NCBI GenBank assembly: GCA_964020085.1
Contig: OZ026596.1
Coordinates: forward strand, 30,175,022-30,239,021
Reading direction: 5' to 3'
Length of the DNA stretch: 64,000 nucleotides
From: Micromussa lordhowensis
Lineage: Eukaryota; Cnidaria; Anthozoa; Scleractinia; Lobophylliidae
Position 1 is the first letter of the stretch, and each line of letters starts with the position of its first letter. Below the pieces are notes generated by a model. The model was not told the DNA's origin. It saw only the letters and a list, made by a program, of their open reading frames with translations, and did no database searches. This document shows positions 38,241 through 45,730 of the stretch, piece after piece. A program made the position numbers and the translations under genes.

Positions 38241-41090
38241 GTCACCTCCGAGCAGCCGAAGAAAAACAAAGTGGCTTTTGTAGCTATATTTCAACTAATG
38301 AAGTTACTCTTTGGGCTGCTAGTTATTCAGCTTGTGTGGTATATACTAAAACAATTATTCATCTCAGTGTCGGTGAAAGTGCTTCGCGGCTCGGTAAATA
38401 TCCACCACTATTCACCTCCACTTCGGTAAATAATTGTTAATTATTATTCATCAAATTGTAGCACTATCCAAATATGGTCATTATGCTCTCGATATCTGTC
38501 ATCCGAAGGTAACAGATACCCGGCGGTATACGTAGCTTCGTACGTTAGAAGAAAAAGTGAAGTGAGAAAATGTCGACAGAGAGATTTAAAAATGTTACGA
38601 TTTGGGATTTAGGCTGTTTTTTTATCAATTTGTTGAATAATAAAACAATTATCCTGCTCAATCTCGCGGAATATCGTCTGATTTTAGCCGACTCGGCCTA
38701 CGGCCTCGTCGGCTATCAGACGATATTCCGCGCGATTTCGCAGGATAATTGTTAATTAAAATCGATATCAATCAGAGATTGATATCGATTGCCGAAAGCA
38801 ATCGATGAAAATCGACGAGGAAAAAAGTTTGTGAATTATCGATTGCCGATAGTAATTGACAACGATTGATTCATCAATTGGTATCGATTATTATCGATTG
38901 TTATCGGAAATTGGTTTTGCACTTTACAAGTTACCTGATAAAATGTTTGACAAAATTTGTCTAGAATGGTTTTATTGAGTCAATTTATCATAGCCTGCGT
39001 ATCTTTTACAATCGTTGACAAAATAACAAGAATGGAAACAACTGACAGGAACATTTTGGGCTTTACATCTTTCTTGCTAGTTTGCGACATTGGAAGAAGC
39101 TCGGCCCAGAGAAGCAGTGTCAAACCCCACAGTCTCATTGTAGCGTTGGCATGAAGCCGATGAAGCAAAATAAACATTGCACAGAGTCAGTGTTCTTGTG
39201 ATTTCGATTATTTGCATTTGGAAACAGATCAGTAGAATAGATCTCAGAGTAGGCCAAAAGGAAAGTATAATCTAGTAGCATGCTGAAGATGACCGTCTCG
39301 TGTTGTTTCGGGTATTATTTTACAGAATAAAAATAACAGAGCCATCTTTGAATAGTCCAGATGTTTATCGTCGATTTTTTTAAATCGATAACAATTAATA
39401 TTCCTGACGGCAGGATTATCGATTATTATCGATTGCTATCGATTTTTTCCAATCGATAGCAACCGATACCGATAGCAATCGGCGATTGATATCGAAAGAA
39501 TATTCAATCGATTAAGATTCAATCGATTGAAAGCCAATCGATTGAATCGACTGATTTCCGATATCGATTTTTATCGATTGACTACGCCTGGCTGAAAACC
39601 ATACCCTCCAAAGCGCACATTCCCATATAGCTTAGATATGGGAGTAGTCTCTCAGGAAAGTGGAGATTCTTGTAGAGAGGTTGGTTTGGGTGAAAGGGGT
39701 GCTTCAAAGCCAATCTTTGATTTGACAAAATCTAATAGACAGAATATTAGTAAGCATCGAAAAGAACCAGTCGAAAACAAGGCGGCGTGCTAAATTAACG
39801 ACCTGTGAACAGTCTACCTCATCGCCAAATGAACACAAATGACTTCGCACTCAACAGCACAAAGTGATTCCACCGAGAAACAAACGATTAAACATTCATC
39901 TTCACGAGAAACAAAAATATTTTGGTCCGAGAATGGATCAAAGCTTTGCGATCTTGCACTGAAATTAGGTACGGATTTAATCAAAACCACCAGAGTGCAT
40001 TTACAACGCGTTTTATGGGCACGTCTCTTTTCGTCGGGCTTTTTCATCTTCAAGTAGCGTAACGAGGTGACTAAAAATTCTAAAACTAAACCAAGAAAAA
40101 CAAAACGAAACACTCATGATATGAGATGTAGCCTGGTGTAAAAATAACCTGGTGGCTGTGAATCATTTGTCATCGTTGTCATCGACATCCTGTTTTAGAT
40201 CTCACTTGCCCAGATGGCACACGTCTGTTATCGAGTTATCAAAACTCCGAGAACTTGTGTGAAACACCTTCTTCTGTCAGTTGAATTATCTTGACTGTGA
40301 GAGCGTATGTTATACGAGTGGCTAATCTTCTTAAGATTTCAAGGTTTAATTTTCAAACCCAGAATTGAAAATTACATGTGGTAACAGACAGAAAGCGTAG
40401 GTCGGAGCGAGTGGGTAAAGGACTGTTGTGATCAATGCCTTTCACAGATGTCAGAATGATTGGCATACAGGAAGTGATAAGGAAAGCACTGATTACGTCT
40501 ATCAATTCACTTCACAACACTGTAATCGTGTGGCTGGAGTTGAACTCTCCAGAACCTCACTAAAGCGGGCTCATTTAAAAACCAATGCACTGTGATGGCA
40601 GACTATAAAATAAAAGGTCCAAGACGAACTGAGCGATTTTTCTTCTTAACTCCAGACGAAACGCAGTTTACTAGTTAATGTTTCAAATGTCACGCCGCGC
40701 CGGCGAGGGCTTGTCGAAGCGAAGCTAATAATATGAACTTTATTAATGCGTTTCGCAGACTAAGCACCAAAATAAAACACTACATTCAAGAAAGTGCACT
40801 AAGCCTTGTGAAAGCACAATTGGTTGCCTATAAGCAAGTAGCTTTGTTAAAACATCCGTAGAAAGTTCAGGGTAGCTGTATGGACTGATGTCGTTTCTTA
40901 TGCGAAGAACATAAGGGCGGGAACAATACTTTCAAATAAACCGCACTGATAAGACAAAACTGCATAGACAACCAGCATACCTTCCAGAATTCGTGATCAT
41001 CATTTCCGTCTGATGCTCTCGGAACTTCTGCCATAGCTCCTTGTCTTGTAGAAACAGCTTCATAGTTCGCATTCGAAGAAGGTGACTAAA
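23214..41090 (-). CDS. T-box transcription factor, divergent, seven coding exons
   Basis: Sequence-specific nuclear DNA-binding protein of the T-box family. I joined exons 41090-40981, 36039-35757, 30762-30613, 29184-29108, 28173-27947, 26275-25328 and 24451-23214; all introns are GT-AG and every junction keeps frame. With the start at the first in-frame ATG of exon 1 (41072) the model is 1005 codons including the stop. The T-box fills roughly residues 5-195: KELWQKF and TEMMITNSG (exon 1), RRMCPLM, FRYSYD, RLYVHPSTPAMG, KLTN (exon 2), RRYIPRIQVVE, FPETEFMAVSQYRN (exon 3), LKIDANPFAKAYR (exon 4). A basic KAKRRRM follows, a likely nuclear localisation signal. The remaining ~800 residues are Ser/Thr/Asn-rich and unrecognised. 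Family membership is secure; the subfamily cannot be assigned because many usually invariant positions differ. Exon 1 could instead be an internal exon (possible acceptor at 41091-41092) with an unseen 5' exon. Confidence 0.88.
23910..24264 (-). repeat. in-frame coding tandem repeat, 4 units of 29-30 residues
   Basis: Within the last T-box exon four consecutive units share the pattern S-x-I/K/T-T-A-T-S/P-P-L/V-F-S-N, Asn/Ser-rich, S-M/I-N-x-F/S-V-H. Unit lengths are about 30, 29, 29 and 30 residues. The DNA repeats with the protein (GTTGCTGAACA-like blocks on the plus strand). Asn/Ser-rich and without predicted fold; likely disordered. Confidence 0.75.
24462..24520 (-). mobile_element. LINE 3' tail fragment beside a T-box splice acceptor
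   Basis: On the minus strand the sequence AATAAAGTCTTTATT followed by (ATT)n ends about 11 bases before the acceptor AG of T-box exon 7. AATAAAG plus a short tandem tail is typical of CR1/L2-like 3' ends. Confidence 0.55.
24521..24591. repeat. small hairpin
   Basis: GCTCCGACTATTG and CAATAGTCGGAG form the arms, with a ~45-base loop. Confidence 0.55.
24702..24822. mobile_element. palindromic MITE of the ACAATTA..TAATTGT hairpin group
   Basis: Outer arms ACAATTATTC / GAATAATTGT, inner arms GTTGGATATGAAGTGAT / ATCACTTCATATCCAAC and ATAACCAAC / GTTGGTTAT, and a centre of CTCGCGCTACGCGCTC. Confidence 0.7.
24982..25126. mobile_element. MITE with ACTAAATGACTGGTCCCT ends
   Basis: Inverted ends CACTTAATGACTGGCCCT and the complement of AGGGACCAGTCATTTAGTG; inner arms GAACAGTGAATTTTGTTTCC / GGAAACAAAATTCACCGTTC. 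Confidence 0.7.
25328..26275 (-). CDS. T-box gene exon 6
   Basis: A 948-base exon open throughout, with acceptor GAAATTTTAG (weak pyrimidine tract) and donor GAAG|GTAATT. Phase 1 in and phase 1 out agree with exons 5 and 7. It encodes a mostly polar region with one hydrophobic start (SILLFGWNTGLC), a segment EWMWGFDEQMSFRYAS, and a basic RRKKYLPRRLQRTV. No known domain recognised. The reverse strand also has shorter open frames here, which I take as chance. Confidence 0.8.
26435..26603. mobile_element. MITE with CAGTGGAATCCCGATTTC ends (pogo/Tigger-like)
   Basis: Inverted ends CAGTGGAATCCCGATTTCTC and its complement at 26584-26603. CAGTG-starting ends of this kind occur in pogo/Tigger-type MITEs. 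It contains a run of about 15 G, a likely sequencing or assembly weak spot. Confidence 0.65.
26704..26880 (-). mobile_element. tRNA-derived SINE, second family
   Basis: Minus-strand head GGGGAGCAGAGATTGCGCAG, TGGTGAAAGCGCTCG (A-box region) and CCGGGTTCGATTCCCG (B box), then TTGTTGGTTCTCCACTCTGC and CCGGGTACTCCGGGTTTCCC. It lies in the T-box intron upstream of exon 6. Confidence 0.72.
27211..27795. mobile_element. 585-base GATCGTTTTCAC element, copy 1
   Basis: Ends GATCGTTTTCAC and GTGAAAACGATC. The body matches 37329-37911 over its whole length (AACTTCAGATATTCGTCGAAA, GTAAACATCTGGAACTTACTT). It lies in the T-box intron between exons 5 and 6. Confidence 0.75.
27947..28173 (-). CDS. T-box gene exon 5
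   Basis: Acceptor TTTCAACGTCAATAG and donor CAG|GTATTT; 227 bases with phases that fit both neighbours. It starts RRMETATACEYWKTPEVG, completing a basic KAKRRRM run after the T-box, and goes on as an acidic Ser/Glu/Asp-rich stretch (MEDSLVNSDEPDVDNNSP). No domain recognised; probably a disordered linker or activation region. Confidence 0.8.
28305..28410. mobile_element. hairpin MITE ACAATTAGATTAT, copy 1
   Basis: Outer arms AACAATTAGATTATTCGCTC / GAGCTCATAATCTAATTGTT; inner stem CGATAGTTGACTCGGG / CCCTCGTCAACTATC. Confidence 0.75.
28590..28840. repeat. diverged relative of the 22394 MITE
   Basis: Shares CCAACCGAAAGAGAAA, GGCTAAAACACCGCGAAGA and GATTCCATCAAGCAAGTAA with the right half of the element at 22394-22722. 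Lies in the T-box intron between exons 4 and 5. Confidence 0.5.
29108..29184 (-). CDS. T-box gene exon 4 (end of the DNA-binding domain)
   Basis: A 77-base exon with acceptor TATTTTACAAG and donor ACG|GTGAGT. It encodes ITQLKIDANPFAKAYR, the C-terminal signature of the T-box (LKI-x-x-NPFAKGFR), then SDGLHGKAK and the first two bases of an Arg codon. Too short to find by reading-frame length; located from the motif and splice signals. Confidence 0.88.
29870..30420. repeat. hairpin-rich repeat (CTCGTTCTTTTTTTGCGTG family), copy 1
   Basis: Contains nested inverted pairs: CCTCGTTCTTTTTTTTTGCG / CGCAAAAAAAAAGAACGAGG and CGGGCAAGATAGCTCCATCT / CGAGCGGGCAAGATG. Lies in the T-box intron between exons 3 and 4; a related copy is at about 54950-55470 in an OATP intron. 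Confidence 0.65.
30613..30762 (-). CDS. T-box gene exon 3
   Basis: Exactly 50 codons, phase 0 on both sides, with acceptor TCTCTCTTAG and donor CAG|GTAAAG. It encodes MRRYIPRIQVVESDNG and FYFPETEFMAVSQYRNKQ, equivalent to the SMHKY-x-PR and FPET-x-FIAVTAYQN blocks of the family. The substitutions Met-Arg-Arg-Tyr for Met-His-Lys-Tyr and SQYRN for TAYQN mark a divergent member. Confidence 0.9.
31155..31174. repeat. (TA)n microsatellite
   Basis: Short TA run about 110 bases upstream of the foldback element. Confidence 0.8.
31330..32690. repeat. tandem repeat, 138-142-bp unit, about 9-10 copies, each with a hairpin
   Basis: Each unit contains CTTAACGATCCG and CGGATCGTTAAG, a 12-bp stem around TTCGATCCGTA, then GCTCCGTAGAGTACTGTTCAC, GGTATATTGCATCTCATTAG and GGGACACTTAGAAAAAA. 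Unit starts near 31463, 31601, 31743, 31881, 32020, 32158, 32295, 32436 and 32573. Short frames on both strands here are by-products of the repeat. Confidence 0.88.
33290..33800. repeat. second tandem family inside the foldback element
   Basis: Blocks of TTTTTCCACATTTAGAACGAA, GAATATACACAT, CTGCCAGCGCAC and GCTACGATCGATATT recur three to four times with uneven spacing. One inverted copy lies at 32930-33015. Confidence 0.7.
34531..35473. repeat. tandem duplication of ~450-490 bases, each unit starting with a hairpin MITE
   Basis: Units 34531-34983 and 34984-35473 share ATTAACAATTAGATTATGAG, the hairpin, GTAGAATTCTAACTGAAATT and the flank to AGTAGAATTCTACTAAT. The two hairpins differ: the first has lost most of its inner stem, the second keeps it. 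Non-coding, in the T-box intron between exons 2 and 3. Confidence 0.8.
35757..36039 (-). CDS. T-box gene exon 2 (central DNA-binding domain)
   Basis: Acceptor TCTGTCTGTAG|G and donor CCAG|GTGAGC. It encodes RRMCPLMSIAFEDLKPRRFY, then a D-x-FRYSYD stretch, RWVANSRPLP, RLYVHPSTPAMGASLM and LKLTNCPVTAAKSGQ. This is the order of the T-box core (GRRMFP, D-x-RYKY, W-V-x-GKA, YVHPDSPATG, KLTNN in typical members). The Phe of RRMFP is Cys here and the second Asn of KLTNN is Cys. The upstream edge of the segmental duplication falls inside its first 13 bases (36027). Confidence 0.9.
36197..36320. repeat. 38-bp tandem repeat, 3 units
   Basis: CATGGAATTTATTATTTC ... GGCCTGGAAAGT repeated at 36197, 36235 and 36273. 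The matching place in copy B (about 43603) has a single unit. Confidence 0.8.
36784..37325 (-). pseudogene. LINE 3' end (CR1/L2-like), copy A
   Basis: The minus strand encodes AIDLWRDIPYYLKDLSTF and FAKEMKHYLM, the usual C-terminal end of a CR1/L2-type reverse transcriptase, with 3' UTR and a TCAATCAATCAATC tail (plus strand) at 36785. Duplicated at 44118-44660. Confidence 0.72.
37329..37911. mobile_element. 583-base GATCGTTTTCAC element, copy 2, with empty site in copy B
   Basis: Copy B reads ACCCTATTCTAG where copy A reads ACCCTAT, the element, then TATTCTAG. That gives a TAT (or TA) target duplication. The ends are AGATCGTTTTCAC and GTGAAAACGATT. Confidence 0.85.
38132..39596. mobile_element. 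ATCGAT-rich terminal-repeat element, copy A, with a nested insertion
   Basis: Ends CGTAGTCAATCGGTAAACCG and the inverse of TATCGATTGACTACG, followed by CCTGG. The terminal ~150-250 bases on each side are dense in ATCGAT/ATCGATTG. About 38165-38757 is an extra insertion of hairpin elements absent from copy B. No transposase. Confidence 0.68.
38165..38757. mobile_element. cluster of hairpin elements inserted in copy A only
   Basis: Contains CTCGGAGGTGATTAGCCAAG / CACCTCCGAG (38215-38255), the ACAATTATTC..ATAATTGT hairpin at about 38351-38438, and the ACAATTATCCTGC..GCAGGATAATTGT hairpin at 38643-38755 with GACTCGGCCTACGGCCTCGTC in its centre. Confidence 0.7.
39602..40978. other. intron sequence, no further gene
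   Basis: Sequence between T-box exons 1 and 2; nothing coding recognised. Duplicated in copy B at about 45736-47143. Confidence 0.5.
40981..41090 (-). CDS. T-box gene exon 1 (start of the DNA-binding domain), copy A
   Basis: Encodes MRTMKLFLQDKELWQKF and TEMMITNSG, the start of the T-box, then a donor AAG|GTATGC with two bases of an Arg codon left over. That phase fits the single base that opens the next exon. In-frame ATGs lie at 41072 and 41063. Upstream the frame runs on without ATG to a GTG, and CCAG ending at 41091 could be an acceptor, so the true 5' boundary is open. The same exon recurs at 47146-47255. Confidence 0.8.
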
Positions 41091-41694
41091 CTGGACAACG
41101 CAAATCCGAAGAAACCTCTGATGAAATGGCAAATGAACACTCACTACGTGCGCGCTCGATCAGAAGCGATGTCACATGTGTACTGAGTGCATTGGTATTG
41201 AATAACACAGCTTGTTCCAGAGAACAATAGCGAGGTGCGACGTCTTTTTGACAATTTCCGGAAAAGTCACTCACTACATGAGACATCTGTGATGTCGCTC
41301 TCTTTGGCCTGTTGACATAAAATCGGCCAATCGCATTCGTGATAAAATGTCTTGCGACTGCTGGGAACAGGACAAAGCATGTCAGTCGTATATCAGTAAA
41401 CAGAGATCTTCCGTCGAGAGGACAAAATAGTGACGTACATCGTTAATTTTGCGCAACTCAATACAAAACGCCAGACAGCAACATATGTTATTACAAAAGA
41501 CTTTAGATAAGTAAACTTGGATCGGATCATGTTAACATACTGCGTTTGCATTAACGAAATTATCCGGTTAGTATCAGGAGAACAGTCAGACATACATTTT
41601 ACAGAAACATCCAAAGGGGGGTCATCAAAACAAGCTAGACGAGAGAATGTCAGAGATCTGCTCCTCACAACGTGCCCAGCTCCCAGTTGGCTTT

Positions 41695-41830
41695 TGTGGC
41701 TCAGTTGGTAGATCGCAGAGGTCATGGGTTCGAATCCCGTTCAAGCCTGAATTTTTTTCAGGCTTTAATTTCACTGTTGCTTAAGTTGTGTGTATAACTG
41801 CGATGATAAATAGATCTGTTCCTGTGATAA
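41695..41830 (+). mobile_element. SINE with deleted anticodon arm, copy A
   Basis: The head reads GTGGCTCAGTTGGTAGATCG then CAGAGGTCATGGGTTCGAAT, lacking about 20 bases between the D arm and variable region, then the usual tail. The same deletion is in copy B (47868-47990), so it predates the duplication. Confidence 0.8.
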
Positions 41831-41996
41831 ACGGGCGACGCAAATAGTGAGGTATCTTTCAAGGTTGTCATCCTACTGTATAGTTGGTTCAGATATATGT
41901 CTACATTAATTTCTTAACAAACAATAGCATCGGATGTCTTTATCGGTATTAACGTGGATCAGGTCTGTTTTAGAGTTGTACTATGTCTGTTGTATT

Positions 41997-42030
<34 letters not shown>

Positions 42031-42541
42031 TTTTTATGTTATGGAGTGTAGAATATCTCTTTTGTACAGGATATGACCGTTTATGTTTCCAAACTGACCT
42101 TTGTTGGTTATCTGACAGGCCTGTGTTAAAAAGAAGTTCTGTGAATTCATTTCTCAAAGTCAAATTTGATAAATAAGGCGAAAACAAATATGATGCAACT
42201 TCTAAAAAACTGTCAACTGCACAGGAATAAATATGAGAGGTGTTTAGTATAGAATTCATAAAATGTCCCGATCTAGCAACTAACTGCTGGAGTTATCTCA
42301 CAAACATCTAACTAAAGTCCCCCCTGCTTTTCATCTCCCTTTGAGCTATTGTAAGCAAAGGAATCTGTTACTTCACAAAATGGGTTGCTTAATTCATATA
42401 TTGTGAAAAAACCATCCTTCAGTTTGAACTGTTTTTTTATTGCAGCCATATTGGAAAACTCTTTCCTTGAATGAGGAAACTCTTTCCTTGATTGAATGAG
42501 AACTGCACAAGTAAAAATGTTTATTACATGATCGCACCATC

Positions 42542-43009
42542 CCTTTCAACTTATATTCGGTTTGGCCTACATTTATATTATCATACAACTTTATCGCATT
42601 CGTAAACTCTGGAGAAAATTCAATACAGTTAAAACAAATTTTGAGTGTGTTACGGAGGTTGATACTGGCCCACACGTAGGGGTTTCACAATCAGGGCACA
42701 GGTTGAGTTTGAATGGCAGAAAGAAACTGTGGCCAGGAATTGTAATTCACCTCAAATTTTTCAATGCAGATCTGGGCAAAAACTTTACCAAAATTGAGCT
42801 ATTTAGAACTACATCCTTTTGGCATGTCTCACAAAATGACTGGAAGGTTTTTAGAGATGAGAAGATATTCATTTCATCTGGAGTGAGTTTGCCAAAGGTT
42901 CGTTTCCTCGAACCGATCTGGCTGAAGCAAGCCTTGCAAGACGGGCATTGTTGTCTTAAATCAGTAAGCCCAAGGAAGTTCCTTGATTTCTTCCAACAAT
43001 CTAGTGTTT
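42542..43009 (-). pseudogene. cysteine-rich coding remnant, unrecognised
   Basis: The minus strand reads LDCWKKSRNFLGLTDLRQQ, CPSCKACFSQIGSRKRTFG, KLTPDEMNIFSSL, FCETCQKDVVLNSS, a stop, then in the same frame IPGHSFFLPFKLNLCPDCET. The spaced CxxC pairs suggest a zinc-binding domain, perhaps of a transposase. Most of it (42543-42950) is missing from copy B. Confidence 0.4.
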
Positions 43010-43129
43010 ACTGGTGACTCAATATATCTTGAGCGGTAAAAAGAAACTCTGTGAATTCATTTCTCACATTCAAAGTTGATAAATGTGGCAAAAACAAACA
43101 CGATGCTATCTCTAGAACTTAAGCAGCTG

Positions 43130-43434
43130 TGAAATTAAAGCCTGAAAAAAAAAAATCAGGCCCTAATCCCGTTCAGGTCAGATTTTTTTTCAGTCTTTAA
43201 TTTCACAGCTGCTTATAAGTTGTGTATATAACTGCGATGATCATCCATGTCTTCATATCTTTCTCCGCAGTTCAAATATATGATCTTCTATATATTCATT
43301 TGCATTCACTAGCTCCCTGTTGGCTTGATAGCTCAGTTGGTAGAGCACTGCACCGATATCGCAGAGGTCATGGGTTTGAATCCCGTTCAAGCCTCAATTT
43401 TCTTTTTGTCTTCATATCTGTCTCCGCAGTTCTT
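43130..43434 (+). mobile_element. SINE cluster at the duplication junction
   Basis: An inverted tail fragment with AAATTAAAGCCTGAAAAAA, then a forward tail, then a complete tRNA-like head at 43322-43394 with acceptor arms GGCTTGA/TCAAGCC, then CAATTTTC and CTCCGCAGTTC directly before copy B. Confidence 0.78.
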
Positions 43435-44117
43435 CTGGGCACATACGCCTACAGACAGAAGCAAAAAAGAGCTTGGAAGATGAACGTTTAAGCGTTTGGC
43501 TCACGACGGAATCACTTTGGGGTGCCGCTCGGTGAAATCTATGAAGGCCTGCTCTGTAAATCTTTGGTAGGGTTCGTACAGGTCATTGAAAACTTGGAAA
43601 GCCATGGAGTTTATTATTTCAATTTCCAGGCCTGGAAAGTCATGGAATTTAATTAAGTGAAGGTCATGGAAAGTCATGGAAAAGCAATACGCTTTCGGAA
43701 AATAAAATGGCAAAAAGGTTAAAAAAAATAAAAAAAACAACAGGCGAGTCAGCAACAGTCTTTATTTTCAGTAGAAATAGACACAAGCATGTATGTTATG
43801 CATTATAATGTTGGAAAATAAATGATTGTTTTCATACTACTGTGAGAACAACTGCTAAACTTGGGTCATGGAAAACTAGGAAAGGTTATGGAAACGGTCA
43901 TGGAAAGTCATGGAATGTTAAAAGGTTCAAAGAGTACGAACCCTGTAATTAGGTAGGGGGGGGGGAGTGCCGCTGGGTGCCCTATACTAGACCATGATCA
44001 GGTTGATTTTGCAACCGGGCCTATTCTAGACTAGACACTAAAAAACCGTACCCTATCCGAGACTAGCTATTTTCCATGTAGACACTTTATCACTATCATA
44101 GTTCAACGTACGTTAAT

Positions 44118-44660
44118 CAATCAATCAATCATCTTTATTGGCGCATAAATGAGTTTCATTTAGGATATTACTTTAAATACATTGCAGGTTGATTAATAAA
44201 AATAAGAAGGAAAGTTATTGTTAAAAGAAAGAGCCTAGAGGCTAAAGGAACCGCAAGGTTTTCGAGTTAGCCCCTATAACCATTTAGAGTTATTTTAATA
44301 AAAAAGAGCAACAACGAGAGAAAACAAAAAATGCTTAATGAAGTTGTAATAAATGATAGATTACTATTCAAATTTCTTAGAGTATTGTTCTGACAGTAAA
44401 TAATGTTTCATTTCTTTGGCAAAGGAAAATGTACTGAGGTCTTTCAAGTAATAAGGGATATCACGCCAGAGGTCTATTGCCTGATAGGAAAACATTTGTT
44501 TTCCAGTGTTAGTACGAGGGCGAGGTTTACAGGTTTACAGGGCGCTGTTTATTTAACTAAATCAATATCTTACAAAGTCACTTCTATTATAGAACCCCGC
44601 ATGAAAGCCGTATTGCAGACTAAACTTTTTATACACTGGCCACTTTTTCCGCTATGTTAT
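44118..44660 (-). pseudogene. LINE 3' end (CR1/L2-like), copy B
   Basis: Duplicate of 36784-37325 with the same TCAATCAATCAATC tail. Here it runs directly into CCCTATTCTAG, showing the pre-insertion state of the 583-base element. Confidence 0.7.
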
Positions 44661-44901
44661 ACCCTATTCTAGATTAAAGCTGTCTTATTTCTTTACACTC
44701 ATCCAGACTAAACTGCCTGAAAACCACACCCTTCGGAATATAGCTTAGATATGGGAGCAACCCCTCCGTGAAGGGGAGCTTCCTGTAGGTGAAAGGGGTG
44801 CTCCAAAGCGAAACGTTGATGAGGCAAAATCTAATAGGCGGAAAAACAGCGAGGATCGAAAAGAACCAGCTGAAAACAGACCGGCGTGCTAAATTGCCTG
44901 G

Positions 44902-45730
44902 TGTAGTCAATCGATAAACCGATAATCGATGTTAATCGATATCAATCTCGATTGCCGAAAGCAATCGATGAAAATCGACGAGGAAAAAAGTTTGTGAATT
45001 ATCGATTGCCGATAGTAATTGACAACGATTGATTCATCAATTGGTATCGATTATTATCGATTGTTATCCGGGAAATTGGTTTTGCACATTACAAGTTACC
45101 TGATAAAATGTTTGACAAAATTTGTCTAGAATGGTTTTATTGAGTCAATTTATCATAGCCTGCGTATCTTTTACAATCGTTGACAAAATAACGGAAACAA
45201 CTGGCAGGAACACTTTGGGCTTTACATGTTTCTTGCTAGTTTGCGACATCGGAAGAAGCTCGGCCCAGAGAAGCAGTGTCAAACCCCCCAGTCTCATTGT
45301 AGAGTTGGCATGAAGCCGATGATAAATATAATCTAGCAGCATGCTGAAGATGTACGTCTCCTGTCATCAGAGTCATCTTTGAATAGTCCTGGCCCCAGTT
45401 GTTCGAAAGGTGGATAACACTATCCACCGGATAAATCACTATCCAGCGGATAGCATGGTTTGTTTTGTCAACACTTATCCGCTGGATAGCGATTTATCCG
45501 GCGGATAGCGTTATCCACCTTTCGAGCAACCGGGGCCAGATGTTTATCGTCGATTTTTTTAAATCCATAACAGTTTATATTCCTGACGACAGGATTTTCG
45601 ACTATTATCGATTGCTATCGATTTTTGCCAATCGATAGAAACCGATACCGATAGCAACCGGTATCAATCGATAGCAATCGGCGATTGATATCGACTAATT
45701 TCCTATACCGATTTTTATCGATTGACTACG
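44902..45730. mobile_element. ATCGAT-rich terminal-repeat element, copy B
   Basis: Same element as 38132-39596 without the nested hairpins. Flanked by CCTGG (44897-44901) and CCTAG (45731-45735), a likely 5-base target duplication with one change. It contains the palindromic MITE at 45390. Confidence 0.7.
45390..45538. mobile_element. palindromic MITE, GGATAGC family, complete
   Basis: Ends TGGCCCCAGTTGTTCGAAAG and its inverse near 45519-45538; inner repeats CACTATCCACCGGATAAATC and GATTTATCCGGCGGATAGCG. Absent from the same position in copy A (TAGTCCAGATG), which gives the empty site. Confidence 0.85.

Larger units (their letters stand above)
36027..43435. repeat. tandem segmental duplication, copy A
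   Basis: Begins TGGGCACATACGCCTACAG inside T-box exon 2 and is repeated in direct orientation from 43436. It carries T-box exon 1 (40981-41090), LINE 3' ends, an ATCGAT-rich element and SINE heads. A-only segments: the 583-base element (37329-37911), about 38165-38757, and 42543-42950. The A/B join is inside SINE tail sequence (CTCCGCAGTTC at 43422-43432). Confidence 0.85.

Noticed and set aside
42562..43017. 151-codon plus-strand frame in copy A
   Set aside because: No ATG start; the minus strand of the same region has the more protein-like CxxC pattern, and copy B lacks most of it.
43322..43394. Complete tRNA-like cloverleaf, possible tRNA gene
   Set aside because: Acceptor, D and T arms look good, but the same head recurs at 14563, 20274, 49203 and 61635 always with the CAGGCTTTAATTTCAC tail, and the anticodon loop lacks the usual T before the anticodon. 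It is a SINE head.
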